Source: Sphingomonas caseinilytica
GTDB lineage: Bacteria; Pseudomonadota; Alphaproteobacteria; Sphingomonadales; Sphingomonadaceae
Direction: 5' to 3'
NCBI RefSeq assembly: GCF_023516455.1
Contig: NZ_JAMGBA010000002.1
Coordinates: 830,501 to 894,500 of the forward strand
Length of the DNA stretch: 64,000 nucleotides
How positions within the stretch are numbered: position 1 is the first letter of the stretch; every line of letters begins with the position of its first letter. Both the position numbers and the translations under genes were made by a program. Positions 25,743 through 38,117 of this stretch are shown piece after piece. The notes below the pieces were generated by a model. That model made no database searches. It was given only the letters and a program-made list of their open reading frames with translations, and had not been told where the DNA came from.

Positions 25743-26072
25743 TCAGTTGCCGGCCATCTTCACCAGCACGATCCCCGAAGCCATGATCGACGCGGCGACC
25801 AGAAGGATCAGCAGGACCATGAAACCCTGGCCCTCCTTGCGGTCGGCGATGGCGCGCTCGTTGAGATAATAGCGCCCGTCGCTCGTGGTCTTGACCGTCC
25901 CTTCGGCCACCGCCTGGTCGAGCAGTTCCTTTTCCTTGCCAGTAAGGTCCAGCGCCACCGCGCTCGTCGGCCCGGTGGCCTTGGCCTTCGTCAGGCGGCC
26001 CTCAATGGCCTCTTCGACTTCCTGTTGCCGGGAAGCGGCGATCAGCGCGGCAGTGATTGCAGGGTTGGACAT
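25743..26072 (-). CDS. Hypothetical single-pass membrane protein
   Basis: A 109-residue protein starting at the ATG at 26072 after GAGGGAGCCATC. The N-terminal 80 residues are hydrophilic and helical (SNPAITAALIAASRQQEVEE, then KEKELLDQAVAEGTV) and include a small winged-like segment (GTVKTTSDGRYYLNE). Residues about 84-107 (GFMVLLILLVAASIMASGIV) form one membrane helix at the C terminus. The domain is not recognised. It is divergent from ku across 105 bases. Confidence 0.72.
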   Translation of the reverse strand: MSNPAITAALIAASRQQEVEEAIEGRLTKAKATGPTSAVALDLTGKEKELLDQAVAEGTVKTTSDGRYYLNERAIADRKEGQGFMVLLILLVAASIMASGIVLVKMAGN

Positions 26073-26177
26073 GATGGCTCCCTCTTGTTCCCAATCTAGG
26101 CAATTGCGGTTGCGCCGCCAAGGAACGACTCCGCGCTCCGTCGATTGAATCGCGCGGACAGGCTTTGGAGATATTGA

Positions 26178-27071
26178 ATGGCTGCGCGTCCGACCTGGCG
26201 CGGGATCATCAAGCTGGTGCTGGTTTCGATCCCGGTGGAAATCTATCCCGCCACCAAATCCGGAAAGTCGATCGCCTTTCACCAGGTGCATGAACCCAGC
26301 GGCAAGCGCGTCCGCTACGAAAAGGTCGTGCCCGGGATTGGGCCGGTCGACCGGGACGAGATCCTCAAGGGCTTTGAGATTTCGAAGGGCAATTACGTCC
26401 TGCTAGACCCCGAGGAGATCGAGAAGGTCAAGCTGGAGAGCCGCAAGACGCTCGACCTCACCCAGTTCGTCGACCTGACCGACATCGACCCCATCTATTA
26501 CGACAAGCCCTATTATGTGGTGCCCGCCGACGATTTGGCGGAGGAAGCCTTCGTCGTCCTTCGCGAGGCCCTCAAGAAGACCAAGAAGGTCGGCATTGGC
26601 CAGCTCGCAATGCGGGGCCAGGAATATGTCGTGAGCCTTAAGCCTTGCGGCCGCGGCATGGTGCTGGAGACGCTCCGCTACGCCGACGAGGTCAACAAGG
26701 CGGCGAGCTATTTTCGCGACATTGGCGACGCCAAGCCCGACGCCGACCTGCTCGAAATGGCGGAAAGCCTGATCGACAAGAAGTCGAGCGACTTCGACGC
26801 CAAGGAATTCGAGAACCGCTACATCGACGCCCTGAAGAAGCTGATCGCGGAGAAGCAGAAGAAGAAGGGCAAGCGGGTCATCCAGGACGATGAGCCTGAC
26901 CGCGTCCCGAAGGGCTCCAACGTCATCGACCTGATGGCGGCGCTCAAGAAGAGTCTTGGCGACGACAAGCCGAAGGCGAAGCCAGCGGCCAAGCGTACCG
27001 CGGCGAAGCCGGCACCGCGCCGTGCCGCGGCGAAGAAGTCCGCTCCGAAGCGTGCAGCCGGCCGACGGTAG
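26178..27071 (+). CDS. ku: Ku protein, non-homologous end joining
   Basis: Bacterial Ku binds DNA double-strand ends as a homodimer and recruits LigD. The 297-residue product starts with RPTWRGIIKLVLVSIPVEIY, the family's N-terminal strand, and contains the beta-barrel core (VHEPSGKRVRYEKVVPG and later). After about residue 235 the sequence becomes a Lys/Ala/Arg-rich tail (PKAKPAAKRTAAKPAPRRAA), typical of long-tailed Ku proteins that bind DNA non-specifically. It is separated from ligD by only two bases, forming a classical NHEJ operon. Confidence 0.97.
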   Translation: MAARPTWRGIIKLVLVSIPVEIYPATKSGKSIAFHQVHEPSGKRVRYEKVVPGIGPVDRDEILKGFEISKGNYVLLDPEEIEKVKLESRKTLDLTQFVDLTDIDPIYYDKPYYVVPADDLAEEAFVVLREALKKTKKVGIGQLAMRGQEYVVSLKPCGRGMVLETLRYADEVNKAASYFRDIGDAKPDADLLEMAESLIDKKSSDFDAKEFENRYIDALKKLIAEKQKKKGKRVIQDDEPDRVPKGSNVIDLMAALKKSLGDDKPKAKPAAKRTAAKPAPRRAAAKKSAPKRAAGRR

Positions 27072-27073
27072 AC

Positions 27074-29560
27074 ATGGCCTCTCGCAAGCTCGACATCCAA
27101 ACCTACAATCGCAAGCGCGACTTCTCGAAGACGAAGGAGCCCAAGGGCCGCAAGCTCAAGGGGAAGGGCGACAGTTTCGTTGTCCAGAAGCATGATGCGT
27201 CGCGACTTCACTGGGACTTCCGGCTGGAGCTGGACGGCGTGCTGAAGAGCTGGGCAGTGCCCAAGGGCCCGTCGCTGGACCCCGACGACAAAAGGCTTGC
27301 GGTCCGGACCGAGGACCATCCGCTCGACTATGGCGAGTTCGAAGGGGTCATTCCCAAGGGCGAATATGGCGGCGGCACGGTGATGCTCTGGGACAAGGGC
27401 CGCTGGGAGCCAGAGCCCGGCAAGGACCCGAGTAAGACGATCGAGGAGGGCCACCTCCACTTCACGCTCGATGGCGAGCGGATGAAGGGCGAGTGGGTGA
27501 TGTTCCGCCTGAAGCCGAAGCCCGGCGAGCGGCAGGAACCCTGGATGCTGAAGAAGGTCGACGATGATTTCGCCAAGCCGGACGAGGGCGAAGCGCTGGT
27601 CGAGCAATGCGTCACCAGCGTCACGACCGACCGCAGCATGGCGGAGATCGCGGCGGCGGCCGACGTGTGGCATTCCAACCGCAAGGCCACCGGCAAGACC
27701 GGGCGCGCCAAGCGCAAGACCGGCGTCGGGCCGCCGCCTTTCCAGGCGCCGCAGCTCGCGACGCTGGTCGATGAGGTTCCGGCCGGCAGTGATTGGCTCC
27801 ACGAGTATAAATATGACGGCTATCGCCTGCTGGTTTCGACTGCTGGCGGGGCCGCTACCGCGTGGACGCGCAACGGCAACGACTGGAGCGACAAGTTCCG
27901 CTCGATCGTCCGCGCCGCCGCCAAGCTTCCACCCGGCTGCCTGATCGATGGCGAAGCCGTCGCGCTCGACAAGAAGGGCAAGCCAAGCTTCCAGCTGCTC
28001 CAGGCGACGTTGAAGGGAGGGGACGCGGAGCTCGCTTATTATGCATTCGACCTGCTGGTGGATCAGGGCGAGGACATCACCGGCCTTCCCAACATCGAGC
28101 GCAAGGAGCGGCTCGCGGCGCTGCTTAAGCCTGTCAGCCCGCCGATTCTTTATGGCGATCATGTAATCGGCAAGGGCGAGAAGCTGTTCGACGCCATCTG
28201 CAAGGAAGGCGGCGAAGGCGTCATCTCGAAGAAGGCCGAGGCGACTTATGCCGGCAAGCGATCGAAGAACTGGCTGAAGATCAAATGCATCCAGCGGCAG
28301 GAATTCGTGATCGTCGGCTGGCAGGACAGCGACAAGCGAAAGGGCTTCCGCTCGCTCCATCTGGCGGCGCGCGACGGGCGCAAGCTCAAATATGCCGGAA
28401 AGGTCGGCACCGGCTTCGACACGAAAATGATCCAGGACCTGCGCGACCGGATGGAACCGATGGAAATCCACGAACCGGCGGTGGACGTGCCGCGGTCCGC
28501 GCGGCGCTCGTCGCACTGGATCGAACCGAAGCTGGTCGCCGAGGTCGCGTTCACGGAATTCACCCGGGATGCTACGCTTCGCCATCCGAGCTTCATCGCG
28601 CTTCGCGAGGACAAGCCGGCAAGGGAGGTCGTGCTGGAGAAGCCGAAGAAACTCTCGACCGTCGCCAAGTCGAAGAAGGCGGACGCGGCGTCCGACAGTT
28701 TCGGGATCGAGATCAGCAATCCCGACCGGGTCATTTATCCGGGGGACGGCCTGACCAAAGGCGACCTTGCCGCCTATTACGCTGCGGTCGAATCCCTGAT
28801 GCTGGTCGACATGGCCAAGCGGCCGATCAGCCTGGTCCGCTGCCCGCAAGGCCGCGCCAAGCAATGCTTCTTCCAGAAGCACGACAGCGGGGCGATGGGT
28901 CCGCACGTAAAACACGTCCCGATCGAGGAAAGCGACGGCGACGTGGCGGACTATCTCTACGTCCAGGACGCGAAGGGGATTCTCGCCTGCGTGCAGATGG
29001 GGACGATCGAATTCCACGGCTGGGGAAGCCGCGTGGCCAAGCTGGAATACCCAGACCGCCTGGTGTTCGATCTCGATCCCGACGAAGGCCTCGACTTCAA
29101 AAAGGTGAAGGAAGCGGCACTGAGGCTCCGCGCCCTACTTGCCGACCTTGGCCTCGTCACTTTTCCGCTGCTGACCGGCGGGAAGGGCATCCACGTTATC
29201 GCCCCACTCGACCGTTCAGCCGACTGGCCCAAGGTCAAAAGCTTCGCCGAACGGTTCAGCCGCGCCATCGCCGAGGCCGAGCCCGATACCTTCACCGCCA
29301 ACATCCGCAAGAACCAGCGTAAGGGCCGCATCTTCCTCGACTGGTTACGCAACCAGCGCGGCGCGACGGCGATCATGCCCTATTCGGCCCGCGCCCGCGA
29401 CGGCGCACCGGTTGCCGCGCCGATCGCCTGGGAGGAGTTGGAGAAGGTCAAAAGCGGGGCGACATATTCGATCCGCGATGCAGACGAACTGATCGAGCGG
29501 GCGAGTTCCAAGCAACTCGCTGGCTGGGGAGAGGCCATGCAAAAGCTTCCCAAGGCCTGA
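27074..29560 (+). CDS. ligD: Multifunctional ATP-dependent DNA ligase LigD
   Basis: An 828-residue protein with the domain order phosphoesterase, ligase, polymerase, as in Pseudomonas LigD. The 3'-phosphoesterase (about 35-160) has H40, H46, D48 and R50 in KHDASRLHWDFRLELDG and H82 in EDHPLDY. The ligase (about 225-510) has the adenylated K246 in HEYKYDGYRLL and later conserved nucleotidyltransferase motifs. The AEP-type polymerase (about 545-820) has the metal-binding pair D666/D668 in VFDLDPDE and GGKGIHV. It trims, fills and seals broken ends with Ku. All catalytic residues I checked are intact. Confidence 0.97.
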   Translation: MASRKLDIQTYNRKRDFSKTKEPKGRKLKGKGDSFVVQKHDASRLHWDFRLELDGVLKSWAVPKGPSLDPDDKRLAVRTEDHPLDYGEFEGVIPKGEYGGGTVMLWDKGRWEPEPGKDPSKTIEEGHLHFTLDGERMKGEWVMFRLKPKPGERQEPWMLKKVDDDFAKPDEGEALVEQCVTSVTTDRSMAEIAAAADVWHSNRKATGKTGRAKRKTGVGPPPFQAPQLATLVDEVPAGSDWLHEYKYDGYRLLVSTAGGAATAWTRNGNDWSDKFRSIVRAAAKLPPGCLIDGEAVALDKKGKPSFQLLQATLKGGDAELAYYAFDLLVDQGEDITGLPNIERKERLAALLKPVSPPILYGDHVIGKGEKLFDAICKEGGEGVISKKAEATYAGKRSKNWLKIKCIQRQEFVIVGWQDSDKRKGFRSLHLAARDGRKLKYAGKVGTGFDTKMIQDLRDRMEPMEIHEPAVDVPRSARRSSHWIEPKLVAEVAFTEFTRDATLRHPSFIALREDKPAREVVLEKPKKLSTVAKSKKADAASDSFGIEISNPDRVIYPGDGLTKGDLAAYYAAVESLMLVDMAKRPISLVRCPQGRAKQCFFQKHDSGAMGPHVKHVPIEESDGDVADYLYVQDAKGILACVQMGTIEFHGWGSRVAKLEYPDRLVFDLDPDEGLDFKKVKEAALRLRALLADLGLVTFPLLTGGKGIHVIAPLDRSADWPKVKSFAERFSRAIAEAEPDTFTANIRKNQRKGRIFLDWLRNQRGATAIMPYSARARDGAPVAAPIAWEELEKVKSGATYSIRDADELIERASSKQLAGWGEAMQKLPKA

Positions 29561-29596
29561 CTTGGCTTGGCGATCGGCGTCGCCTAGCAATTGCCG

Positions 29597-31747
29597 ATGC
29601 GTCCGCTTGTACTACCGCTCGCCCTGTTCCTTGTCGCCGCAGCGCCGCCGCCGGAGCTTTCGACGTGGCAAAGCCAGGCGGCGAAGGTCACCATCACCCG
29701 CGACGATTTCGGCATCGCCCATATCAATGGCCCGACCGACGCCGATGCCGTGTTCGGAATGATCTACGCGCAAGCCGAAGATGATTTCCCGCGGATCGAA
29801 GCCAATTACCTGACCGCATTGGGCCGCACCGCCGAGGCGGAAGGGGAGGCAGCGATCTGGAAGGATCTCCGCGCCCGACTCTATGTCAGCGAGGAGGAGC
29901 TGAAGGCCGGCTATGCAAACAGCCCCGACTGGCTGAAGAAGCTGATGGATGGGTGGGCGGCGGGCCTCAACTATTATCTCGCCACCCATCCGGAGGTGAA
30001 GCCGAAGGTGCTGAAACGGTTCGAGCCCTGGATGGCGCTGAGCTTCACCGAAGGAAGCATCGGGGGCGATATCGAACGCATCGACCTGAATGGGCTGACA
30101 CAATTCTACGGTGGCAAGGCGGTGAAGACCGCGTTCGCGGCCTATGATCCGGAGCCCCGAGGCTCCAACGGGATCGCGATTGCGCCCTCCCTGACCCGCG
30201 ACGGCAAGGCGCTGCTCCTCATCAATCCGCACACCAGCTTTTTCTTCCGATCGGAATCGCAGGTCACAAGCGGGGAAGGGCTCAATGCCTATGGTGCAGC
30301 GACCTGGGGGCAGTTCTTCATCTACCAGGGCTTCAACGCCAAGGCCGGGTGGATGCACACGTCCAGCGGCGTCGACAGCACCGATGAATTTGTCGAGACC
30401 GTTTCGGAGAAGAAGGGCAAGCGCTCCTATCGCTATGGATCGGAGTGGCGCGACATCAAAACCCGTCCGATCGCCATCAAATATCGGAAAGCCGACGGCA
30501 GTATCGCGGAACGGCGCTTCACGACTTATCGGACGCACCATGGTCCGATCGTCCGGGCAGAGGGGGGCAAGTGGGTCGCCTTCAGGATGATGGACAATCC
30601 GGTTTCGGCGCTGCAGCAGAGCTATCTTCGCACCAAGGCGACTGATCTTGCTCATTTCCTCGAAATCGCACGGATCCGCGCCAACAGTTCGAACAACACG
30701 ATCTTCGCGGATTCGACGGGCACGATCGCCTATTTCCACGCGCAGTTCGTCCCGCGCCGCAACGATCGCTTCGACTATACGAAGCCGGTCGACGGCAGCG
30801 ACCCTGCAACCGATTGGACATCTCTCCATAATCTGGTCGACCTTCCGAACGTCATCAGTCCGCCCAACGGATGGGTGCAGAATACGAACAACTGGCCCTA
30901 TTCTTCGGCCGGCGCCTTCAGTCCCAAGGCGAAACATTATCCGCGCTACATGGATACGTACGGAGAGAATTATCGCGGGCTTCATGCGGTCAGGCTGCTG
31001 GAGCGTAGCAAGGGTTGGACGCTCGAAGGATTACAGGCGGCCGCCTACGACAGTCTCCAGCCTGGCCTCGAGGTTCTGATTCCTGGGCTGGTCCGGGCGT
31101 GGGAGCAGTCGCCGGACAGCGAACGCAAACGTGCGTTGGCGGCGCCGATCGCGCTGCTTCGTGACTGGAATTATCGCTGGAGCAGCGAATCCACCGCCGA
31201 ATCGCTGGCGATGTTCTGGACGGATGAAATGATGAAGGCGCTCGGCGGCTCTGCCGACGAACCGATCAATCACAAGACCATGCGGCTTGCCAGGGACGTC
31301 CCGCCGGACGGTCAGTTGCAGGCGCTGGACAAGGCCATCGCTCGCCTCACCAGCGACTTCGGCGGGTGGCAGGTGCCGTGGGGCGAGATTAATCGATTCC
31401 AGCGGATTTCGCCGGCAATCGATCATCCATTCAGCGATAAGGCTCCCAGCATAGCGCTGCCCTTCGCGTCCGGTCGCTGGGGATCGCTGGCGTCCGTCGG
31501 TTCCGAAGCAAAGCCGGGTACCAGGCGCTGGTACGGGACGAGCGGCAACAGCTTCGTTGCGGTGGTCGAATTCGGGCCGCGCGTTCGGGCAAGGGCAGTC
31601 AGCGCCGGCGGCGAGAGCGGAAACCCGTCATCGCCCCATTTCAATGACCAGGCGGCGCGCTACGCCGCGGGCGCCCTTCGGCAGGTCTATTTCTATCCCG
31701 ACGAGCTACAGGGCCACATCGAGCGGACCTACACGCCGGGCGAGTGA
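29597..31747 (+). CDS. Penicillin acylase family (N-terminal serine nucleophile) amidohydrolase
   Basis: A 716-residue exported protein starting at the ATG at 29597 (a TTG two codons upstream is less likely). The signal peptide RPLVLPLALFLVAAA is followed by the alpha-chain region (ITRDDFGIAHINGPTDADAV). The autoproteolytic junction is PRG-SNG, with S190 becoming the beta-chain nucleophile. The beta chain includes NPHTSFF and YRTHHGPIV and runs to residue 716. The family covers penicillin, cephalosporin and acyl-homoserine-lactone acylases; the substrate cannot be decided here. A palindromic repeat begins two bases past the stop codon. Confidence 0.92.
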   Translation: MRPLVLPLALFLVAAAPPPELSTWQSQAAKVTITRDDFGIAHINGPTDADAVFGMIYAQAEDDFPRIEANYLTALGRTAEAEGEAAIWKDLRARLYVSEEELKAGYANSPDWLKKLMDGWAAGLNYYLATHPEVKPKVLKRFEPWMALSFTEGSIGGDIERIDLNGLTQFYGGKAVKTAFAAYDPEPRGSNGIAIAPSLTRDGKALLLINPHTSFFFRSESQVTSGEGLNAYGAATWGQFFIYQGFNAKAGWMHTSSGVDSTDEFVETVSEKKGKRSYRYGSEWRDIKTRPIAIKYRKADGSIAERRFTTYRTHHGPIVRAEGGKWVAFRMMDNPVSALQQSYLRTKATDLAHFLEIARIRANSSNNTIFADSTGTIAYFHAQFVPRRNDRFDYTKPVDGSDPATDWTSLHNLVDLPNVISPPNGWVQNTNNWPYSSAGAFSPKAKHYPRYMDTYGENYRGLHAVRLLERSKGWTLEGLQAAAYDSLQPGLEVLIPGLVRAWEQSPDSERKRALAAPIALLRDWNYRWSSESTAESLAMFWTDEMMKALGGSADEPINHKTMRLARDVPPDGQLQALDKAIARLTSDFGGWQVPWGEINRFQRISPAIDHPFSDKAPSIALPFASGRWGSLASVGSEAKPGTRRWYGTSGNSFVAVVEFGPRVRARAVSAGGESGNPSSPHFNDQAARYAAGALRQVYFYPDELQGHIERTYTPGE

Positions 31748-31748
31748 C

Positions 31749-31815
31749 CCGTCATTGCGAGCATAGCAGCAATCCAGTCTGGATTGCCGCGTCGCTGCGC
31801 TCCTCGCAATGACGG
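31749..31815. repeat. Intergenic palindromic repeat, copy A
   Basis: The ends CCGTCATTGCGAG (31749-31761) and CTCGCAATGACGG (31803-31815) are exact complements, and the core CAATCCAG (31770-31777) pairs with CTGGATTG (31779-31786). The whole 67 bases fold into one long hairpin. It fills the gap between two convergent genes and could end transcription from both sides. Confidence 0.92.
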
Positions 31816-31816
31816 C

Positions 31817-35136
<3,320 letters not shown>

Positions 35137-35294
35137 CGTCGTCTTTCTTGAAAAGCCAGCGGACGCGGCCCCGTTCAAGAAGTGCCCCGCCCCGATGCGT
35201 CTAGTGCCTCTACGTGTGCTTACATGCGAGTCAATGTGACGGGCGCGTTACGTGACATTTTCGCGCGCGTTGCGATGAATCCGCCACAGCGTTT

Positions 35295-36665
35295 TTAGAA
35301 GCTGAATTCCTCGTAAACATGAGAGAGATCGCCGTGCCAATCGCCATGGTAGCGATCGAGCAGGCGGTCGGCGAATGTCTTGCCGCTGGCGACCACGTCG
35401 CGCAGCGGATCGAGGAAGCCGCCCTCATTATCGCCTGCCGAATTGAGGTTCGCCCGCTCGGTGAGGCCGGCTGCCGCGATCTCCAGTACCTGCTGCGCAA
35501 GGTCACGGACGGTGCCGCCACCCGGCACCTCGGCATCGAGCGCCTGGCGCGGGACGGCATGGCGCAGCGCCTCGCGCTCCTCGATCGACCAATGTTTGCA
35601 CAGGTCCCACGCTGCATCGAGCGCGCTCTGCGAATAGAGAAGGCCGACCCACAGCGCGGGGAGGGCGCAGATCCGGCCCCAGCGCCCGCCGTCCGCTCCG
35701 CGCATCTCGAGGAAGCTCTTCAGCCGCACTTCGGGGAAGGCGGTGGACAGATGGTCGGTGAAATCGGCGATCGTCGGCTTTTCACCCGGAAGCGCGGGCA
35801 GCTTGCCTTCAAGGAAGTCGCGGAAGCTTTGGCCGGCCGCGTCGATATATTGGCCGTCGCGGAAGACGAAATACATCGGCACGTCGAGCGCATAGTCGCA
35901 ATATCGTTCGTAACCGAAGCTTTCGTCGAACACGAAGGGCAGCATGCCGGTACGGGCCGGGTCCGTGTCTTCCCAGATATGGCTTCGAAAGCTCTTGTAG
36001 CCGTTGGGCCTGCCTTCGGTGAACGGCGAATTCGCGAACAGGGCGGTCGCGACCGGCTGCAGCGCTAGTCCGACGCGGAATTTCTTTACCATGTCGGCTT
36101 CAGAACGATAGTCCAGATTAACCTGAATGGTACATGTGCGAAGCATCATGTCCAGGCCGAGGTTGCCGACTCTCGGCATGTGGCGAAGCATGATGCCGTA
36201 GCGGCCCTTCGGCATGATCGGCAGTTCGGAGCGCGCCTTGTCCGGCCACATGCCAAGGCCGAGGAAGCCAAGGCCCAGCCGGTCGCCGATCGCCTTTACC
36301 TGCTGGAGGTGCCGTCCACTCTCCGCGCAGCTTTCGTGCAGGTCGCGGAGCGGCGCTCCCGACAGCTCCAGCTGCCCGGCCGGTTCAAGGCTGATCGTGC
36401 CGTCCACGCCCGTCAGCGCGATGATCTTCCCGCCTTCCTCGACCGGCTGCCAGCCGAACTCGGTCAGGCCGACGAGGAGGTCGCGAATGCCGCCGGGCTC
36501 GTCCCAGCTGGGCGCGCGATGATCGTCGAGACGGTAGACAAATTTCTCATGCTCCGTCCCGATCCGCCATGCCTCGCGCGGCTTTTCCCCGCCCTGGAAT
36601 ACGGAAAGCAGATCGTCGCGGCTCTCGATCGGCGGGCTCGCCGACAGGTCGGTACGGGTCGTCAT
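35295..36665 (-). CDS. gshA: Glutamate-cysteine ligase, alpha-proteobacterial/plant type
   Basis: GshA makes gamma-glutamylcysteine, the first step of glutathione synthesis. The 456-residue product belongs to the plant/alphaproteobacterial class rather than the E. coli class: IGTEHEKFVYR near the N terminus holds the metal-binding glutamates, followed by SLEPAGQLELSGAPL, TCTIQVNLDYRSEADM, and FLEMRGADGGRW. All conserved blocks of the class are present. The next gene on the minus strand is the TonB receptor; rsmE lies upstream. Confidence 0.95.
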   Translation of the reverse strand: MTTRTDLSASPPIESRDDLLSVFQGGEKPREAWRIGTEHEKFVYRLDDHRAPSWDEPGGIRDLLVGLTEFGWQPVEEGGKIIALTGVDGTISLEPAGQLELSGAPLRDLHESCAESGRHLQQVKAIGDRLGLGFLGLGMWPDKARSELPIMPKGRYGIMLRHMPRVGNLGLDMMLRTCTIQVNLDYRSEADMVKKFRVGLALQPVATALFANSPFTEGRPNGYKSFRSHIWEDTDPARTGMLPFVFDESFGYERYCDYALDVPMYFVFRDGQYIDAAGQSFRDFLEGKLPALPGEKPTIADFTDHLSTAFPEVRLKSFLEMRGADGGRWGRICALPALWVGLLYSQSALDAAWDLCKHWSIEEREALRHAVPRQALDAEVPGGGTVRDLAQQVLEIAAAGLTERANLNSAGDNEGGFLDPLRDVVASGKTFADRLLDRYHGDWHGDLSHVYEEFSF

Positions 36666-36735
36666 CGGCGACGCGTCTAGCCGGGAGCCGCAACCCGCGC
36701 CAGCACCTTCCGCTTAATGACCCAAGCAATGCCGC

Positions 36736-37476
36736 TTATCGCCAATCGCCGGCCGCCGACATCCACGCCGCGACCGCGGCCAAAGCCGCCGTTTCGGCGC
36801 GAAGGATGCGGGGTCCAAGACTGACGGCGGTCGTATTCCGCGCGGAACGGATTGTTGCGGCTTCCTCAGAAGTGAATCCGCCTTCAGGGCCGGTCAGGAT
36901 CAGGGCAGGGCCGGCCTTGAACGTCACTGCCGCCTGTTCACCGCCTGTCTCGTCGGCGAAGTAGAGCGTGCGGCCCGTATCGCGCTGCTTGAGGAACGCA
37001 TCGAGCCGCACCGGCTCGTCGATATCCGCCAGCGCGGTCCGGCCGCATTGCTCCGCCGCCTCGATGATGTGCGCACGCATCCGGTCGAGGTTCAGCTTGT
37101 CGACGATGGTCCTTTGGGTGACGACCGGCAGCAGGCGCGCGACACCGAGCTCCACGGCCTTCTCCACTAGCCAGTCGACGCGGCCTTTCTTGACCGGAGC
37201 GAAGGCAAGCCAAAGATCAGGCGCTGCTTCCTGCGGGCGGGTCGGCTCCGTGACCGATAGCGTCATGCGCTTCTTGCCCGCCTCGGCAATCTCGGCCAGC
37301 CATTCGCCGGACATGCCGTCGAAGACGAGCAGCCGGTCGCCTTCCTTCAGGCGCATGACATTGCCGAGATAATTGGCCTGCGCTGCGTCCAGGTTGACGC
37401 GTGCGCCAGCCTCGAGCGGAGTCTCGACATAAAGGCGCGGAAGGCTTTTCGGCGGCCAGGCGGGCGTAGCGGGCAT
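36736..37476 (-). CDS. rsmE: 16S rRNA (uracil-1498-N3)-methyltransferase
   Basis: A 246-residue SPOUT-family protein. An N-terminal PUA-like domain contains NYLGNVMRLKEGDRLLVFDG, and the C-terminal knot contains LTGPEGGFTSEEA and SLGPRILRAETA, both RsmE signatures. It methylates U1498 of 16S rRNA. It overlaps no neighbour but sits ten bases from the acetyltransferase gene on the same strand, so the two are likely co-transcribed, with the acetyltransferase first. Confidence 0.96.
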   Translation of the reverse strand: MPATPAWPPKSLPRLYVETPLEAGARVNLDAAQANYLGNVMRLKEGDRLLVFDGMSGEWLAEIAEAGKKRMTLSVTEPTRPQEAAPDLWLAFAPVKKGRVDWLVEKAVELGVARLLPVVTQRTIVDKLNLDRMRAHIIEAAEQCGRTALADIDEPVRLDAFLKQRDTGRTLYFADETGGEQAAVTFKAGPALILTGPEGGFTSEEAATIRSARNTTAVSLGPRILRAETAALAAVAAWMSAAGDWR

Positions 37477-37485
37477 TGGCGCTTC

Positions 37486-37977
37486 CTAGCCGAAGGCCTG
37501 GTGATAGGCGACGGTGCCGCTTGGCATGCCGCCACCAAAGGAAAGCCCCTGGAAATATTCGGGCGGTATCCCCGGAAAGGCGAGGCGCGCGACAGTCTGG
37601 AACCCGAAGCGCTGGTAATAGGCGGGTTCGCCGACGAGCACGCATCCCGCCGCACCCTCGTTCCGCAGCATCTCGAGACCGCTTCGGATCAGCCGCGAAC
37701 CGATCCCGTCGCCTTGTCGATCTGGCAGCACCGCAACGGGGCCAAGGCCGAACCAGCCCAGGTCCGCGCCGTCGATGGTCACCGGGGAAAATGCGATATG
37801 GCCGACGAGCTCGCCCGCATCCTCGGCGACCAGCGAAATGTTCAGCGCCCCGGCCTCGCGAAGCCTTTCGACGATCGAGGCCTCCGTACCGTCGCGGTGC
37901 GGGGCGTTCAGAAACGCGGCTTCGATCACCGCAGCAATCGCGCCCTCGTCTCCGGGCCGCTCTGGTCGAATGTTCAT
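37486..37977 (-). CDS. GNAT family N-acetyltransferase
   Basis: A 163-residue acetyltransferase. The start is the ATG at 37977; frames extending further upstream run into a palindromic repeat and are not coding. The acetyl-CoA loop is LPDRQGDGIGSRLIRSGLEM (the Q/RxxGxG/A motif), preceded by the beta-4 strand and followed by GCVLVGEPAYYQRFGF, which resembles YhbS-type acetyltransferases. The substrate is unknown. It precedes rsmE on the same strand. Confidence 0.88.
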   Translation of the reverse strand: MNIRPERPGDEGAIAAVIEAAFLNAPHRDGTEASIVERLREAGALNISLVAEDAGELVGHIAFSPVTIDGADLGWFGLGPVAVLPDRQGDGIGSRLIRSGLEMLRNEGAAGCVLVGEPAYYQRFGFQTVARLAFPGIPPEYFQGLSFGGGMPSGTVAYHQAFG

Positions 37978-37988
37978 GTCCTCATAAT

Positions 37989-38098
37989 CGTCATTCCCGC
38001 GAAAGCGGGAACCCAGCGCGACAAAAAAACTGGGGCCCATGGCGAAAACCAGCACCGTTTGGGGAACGGTGCGTTTTCACCATTTCGCGGGGATGACG
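37989..38098. repeat. Composite palindromic repeat of a second family
   Basis: CGTCATTCCCGCGAAA (37989-38004) and the nearly complementary TTTCGCGGGGATGACG (38083-38098) form the ends, with one mismatch. Inside are a short CCCAG/CTGGG stem and a hairpin GCACCGTT-TGGGG-AACGGTGC. The 110-base element fills the gap between the divergent acetyltransferase and HAD genes. The end sequence resembles a REP-like repeat common in Proteobacteria. Confidence 0.85.
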
Positions 38099-38117
38099 AA
38101 GAGGATTAAGTGGCCCC

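Noticed and set aside
26819-29017. A 732-codon open frame on the minus strand opposite ku-ligD
   Set aside because: It mirrors the codon structure of ligD on the other strand, a common effect in GC-rich genes. It has no domain pattern or ribosome binding site, and the plus-strand genes have intact catalytic motifs.
35220-35280. TGTCAC-like sequences upstream of the TonB receptor as a second Pho box
   Set aside because: The TGTCAC and CCGTCAC matches are not spaced by 11 bases, so they do not form a Pho box.
37978-38055. A 26-codon N-terminal extension of the GNAT gene
   Set aside because: The extension is encoded by the palindromic repeat and is not conserved coding sequence; the ATG at 37977 begins the family's normal N terminus.
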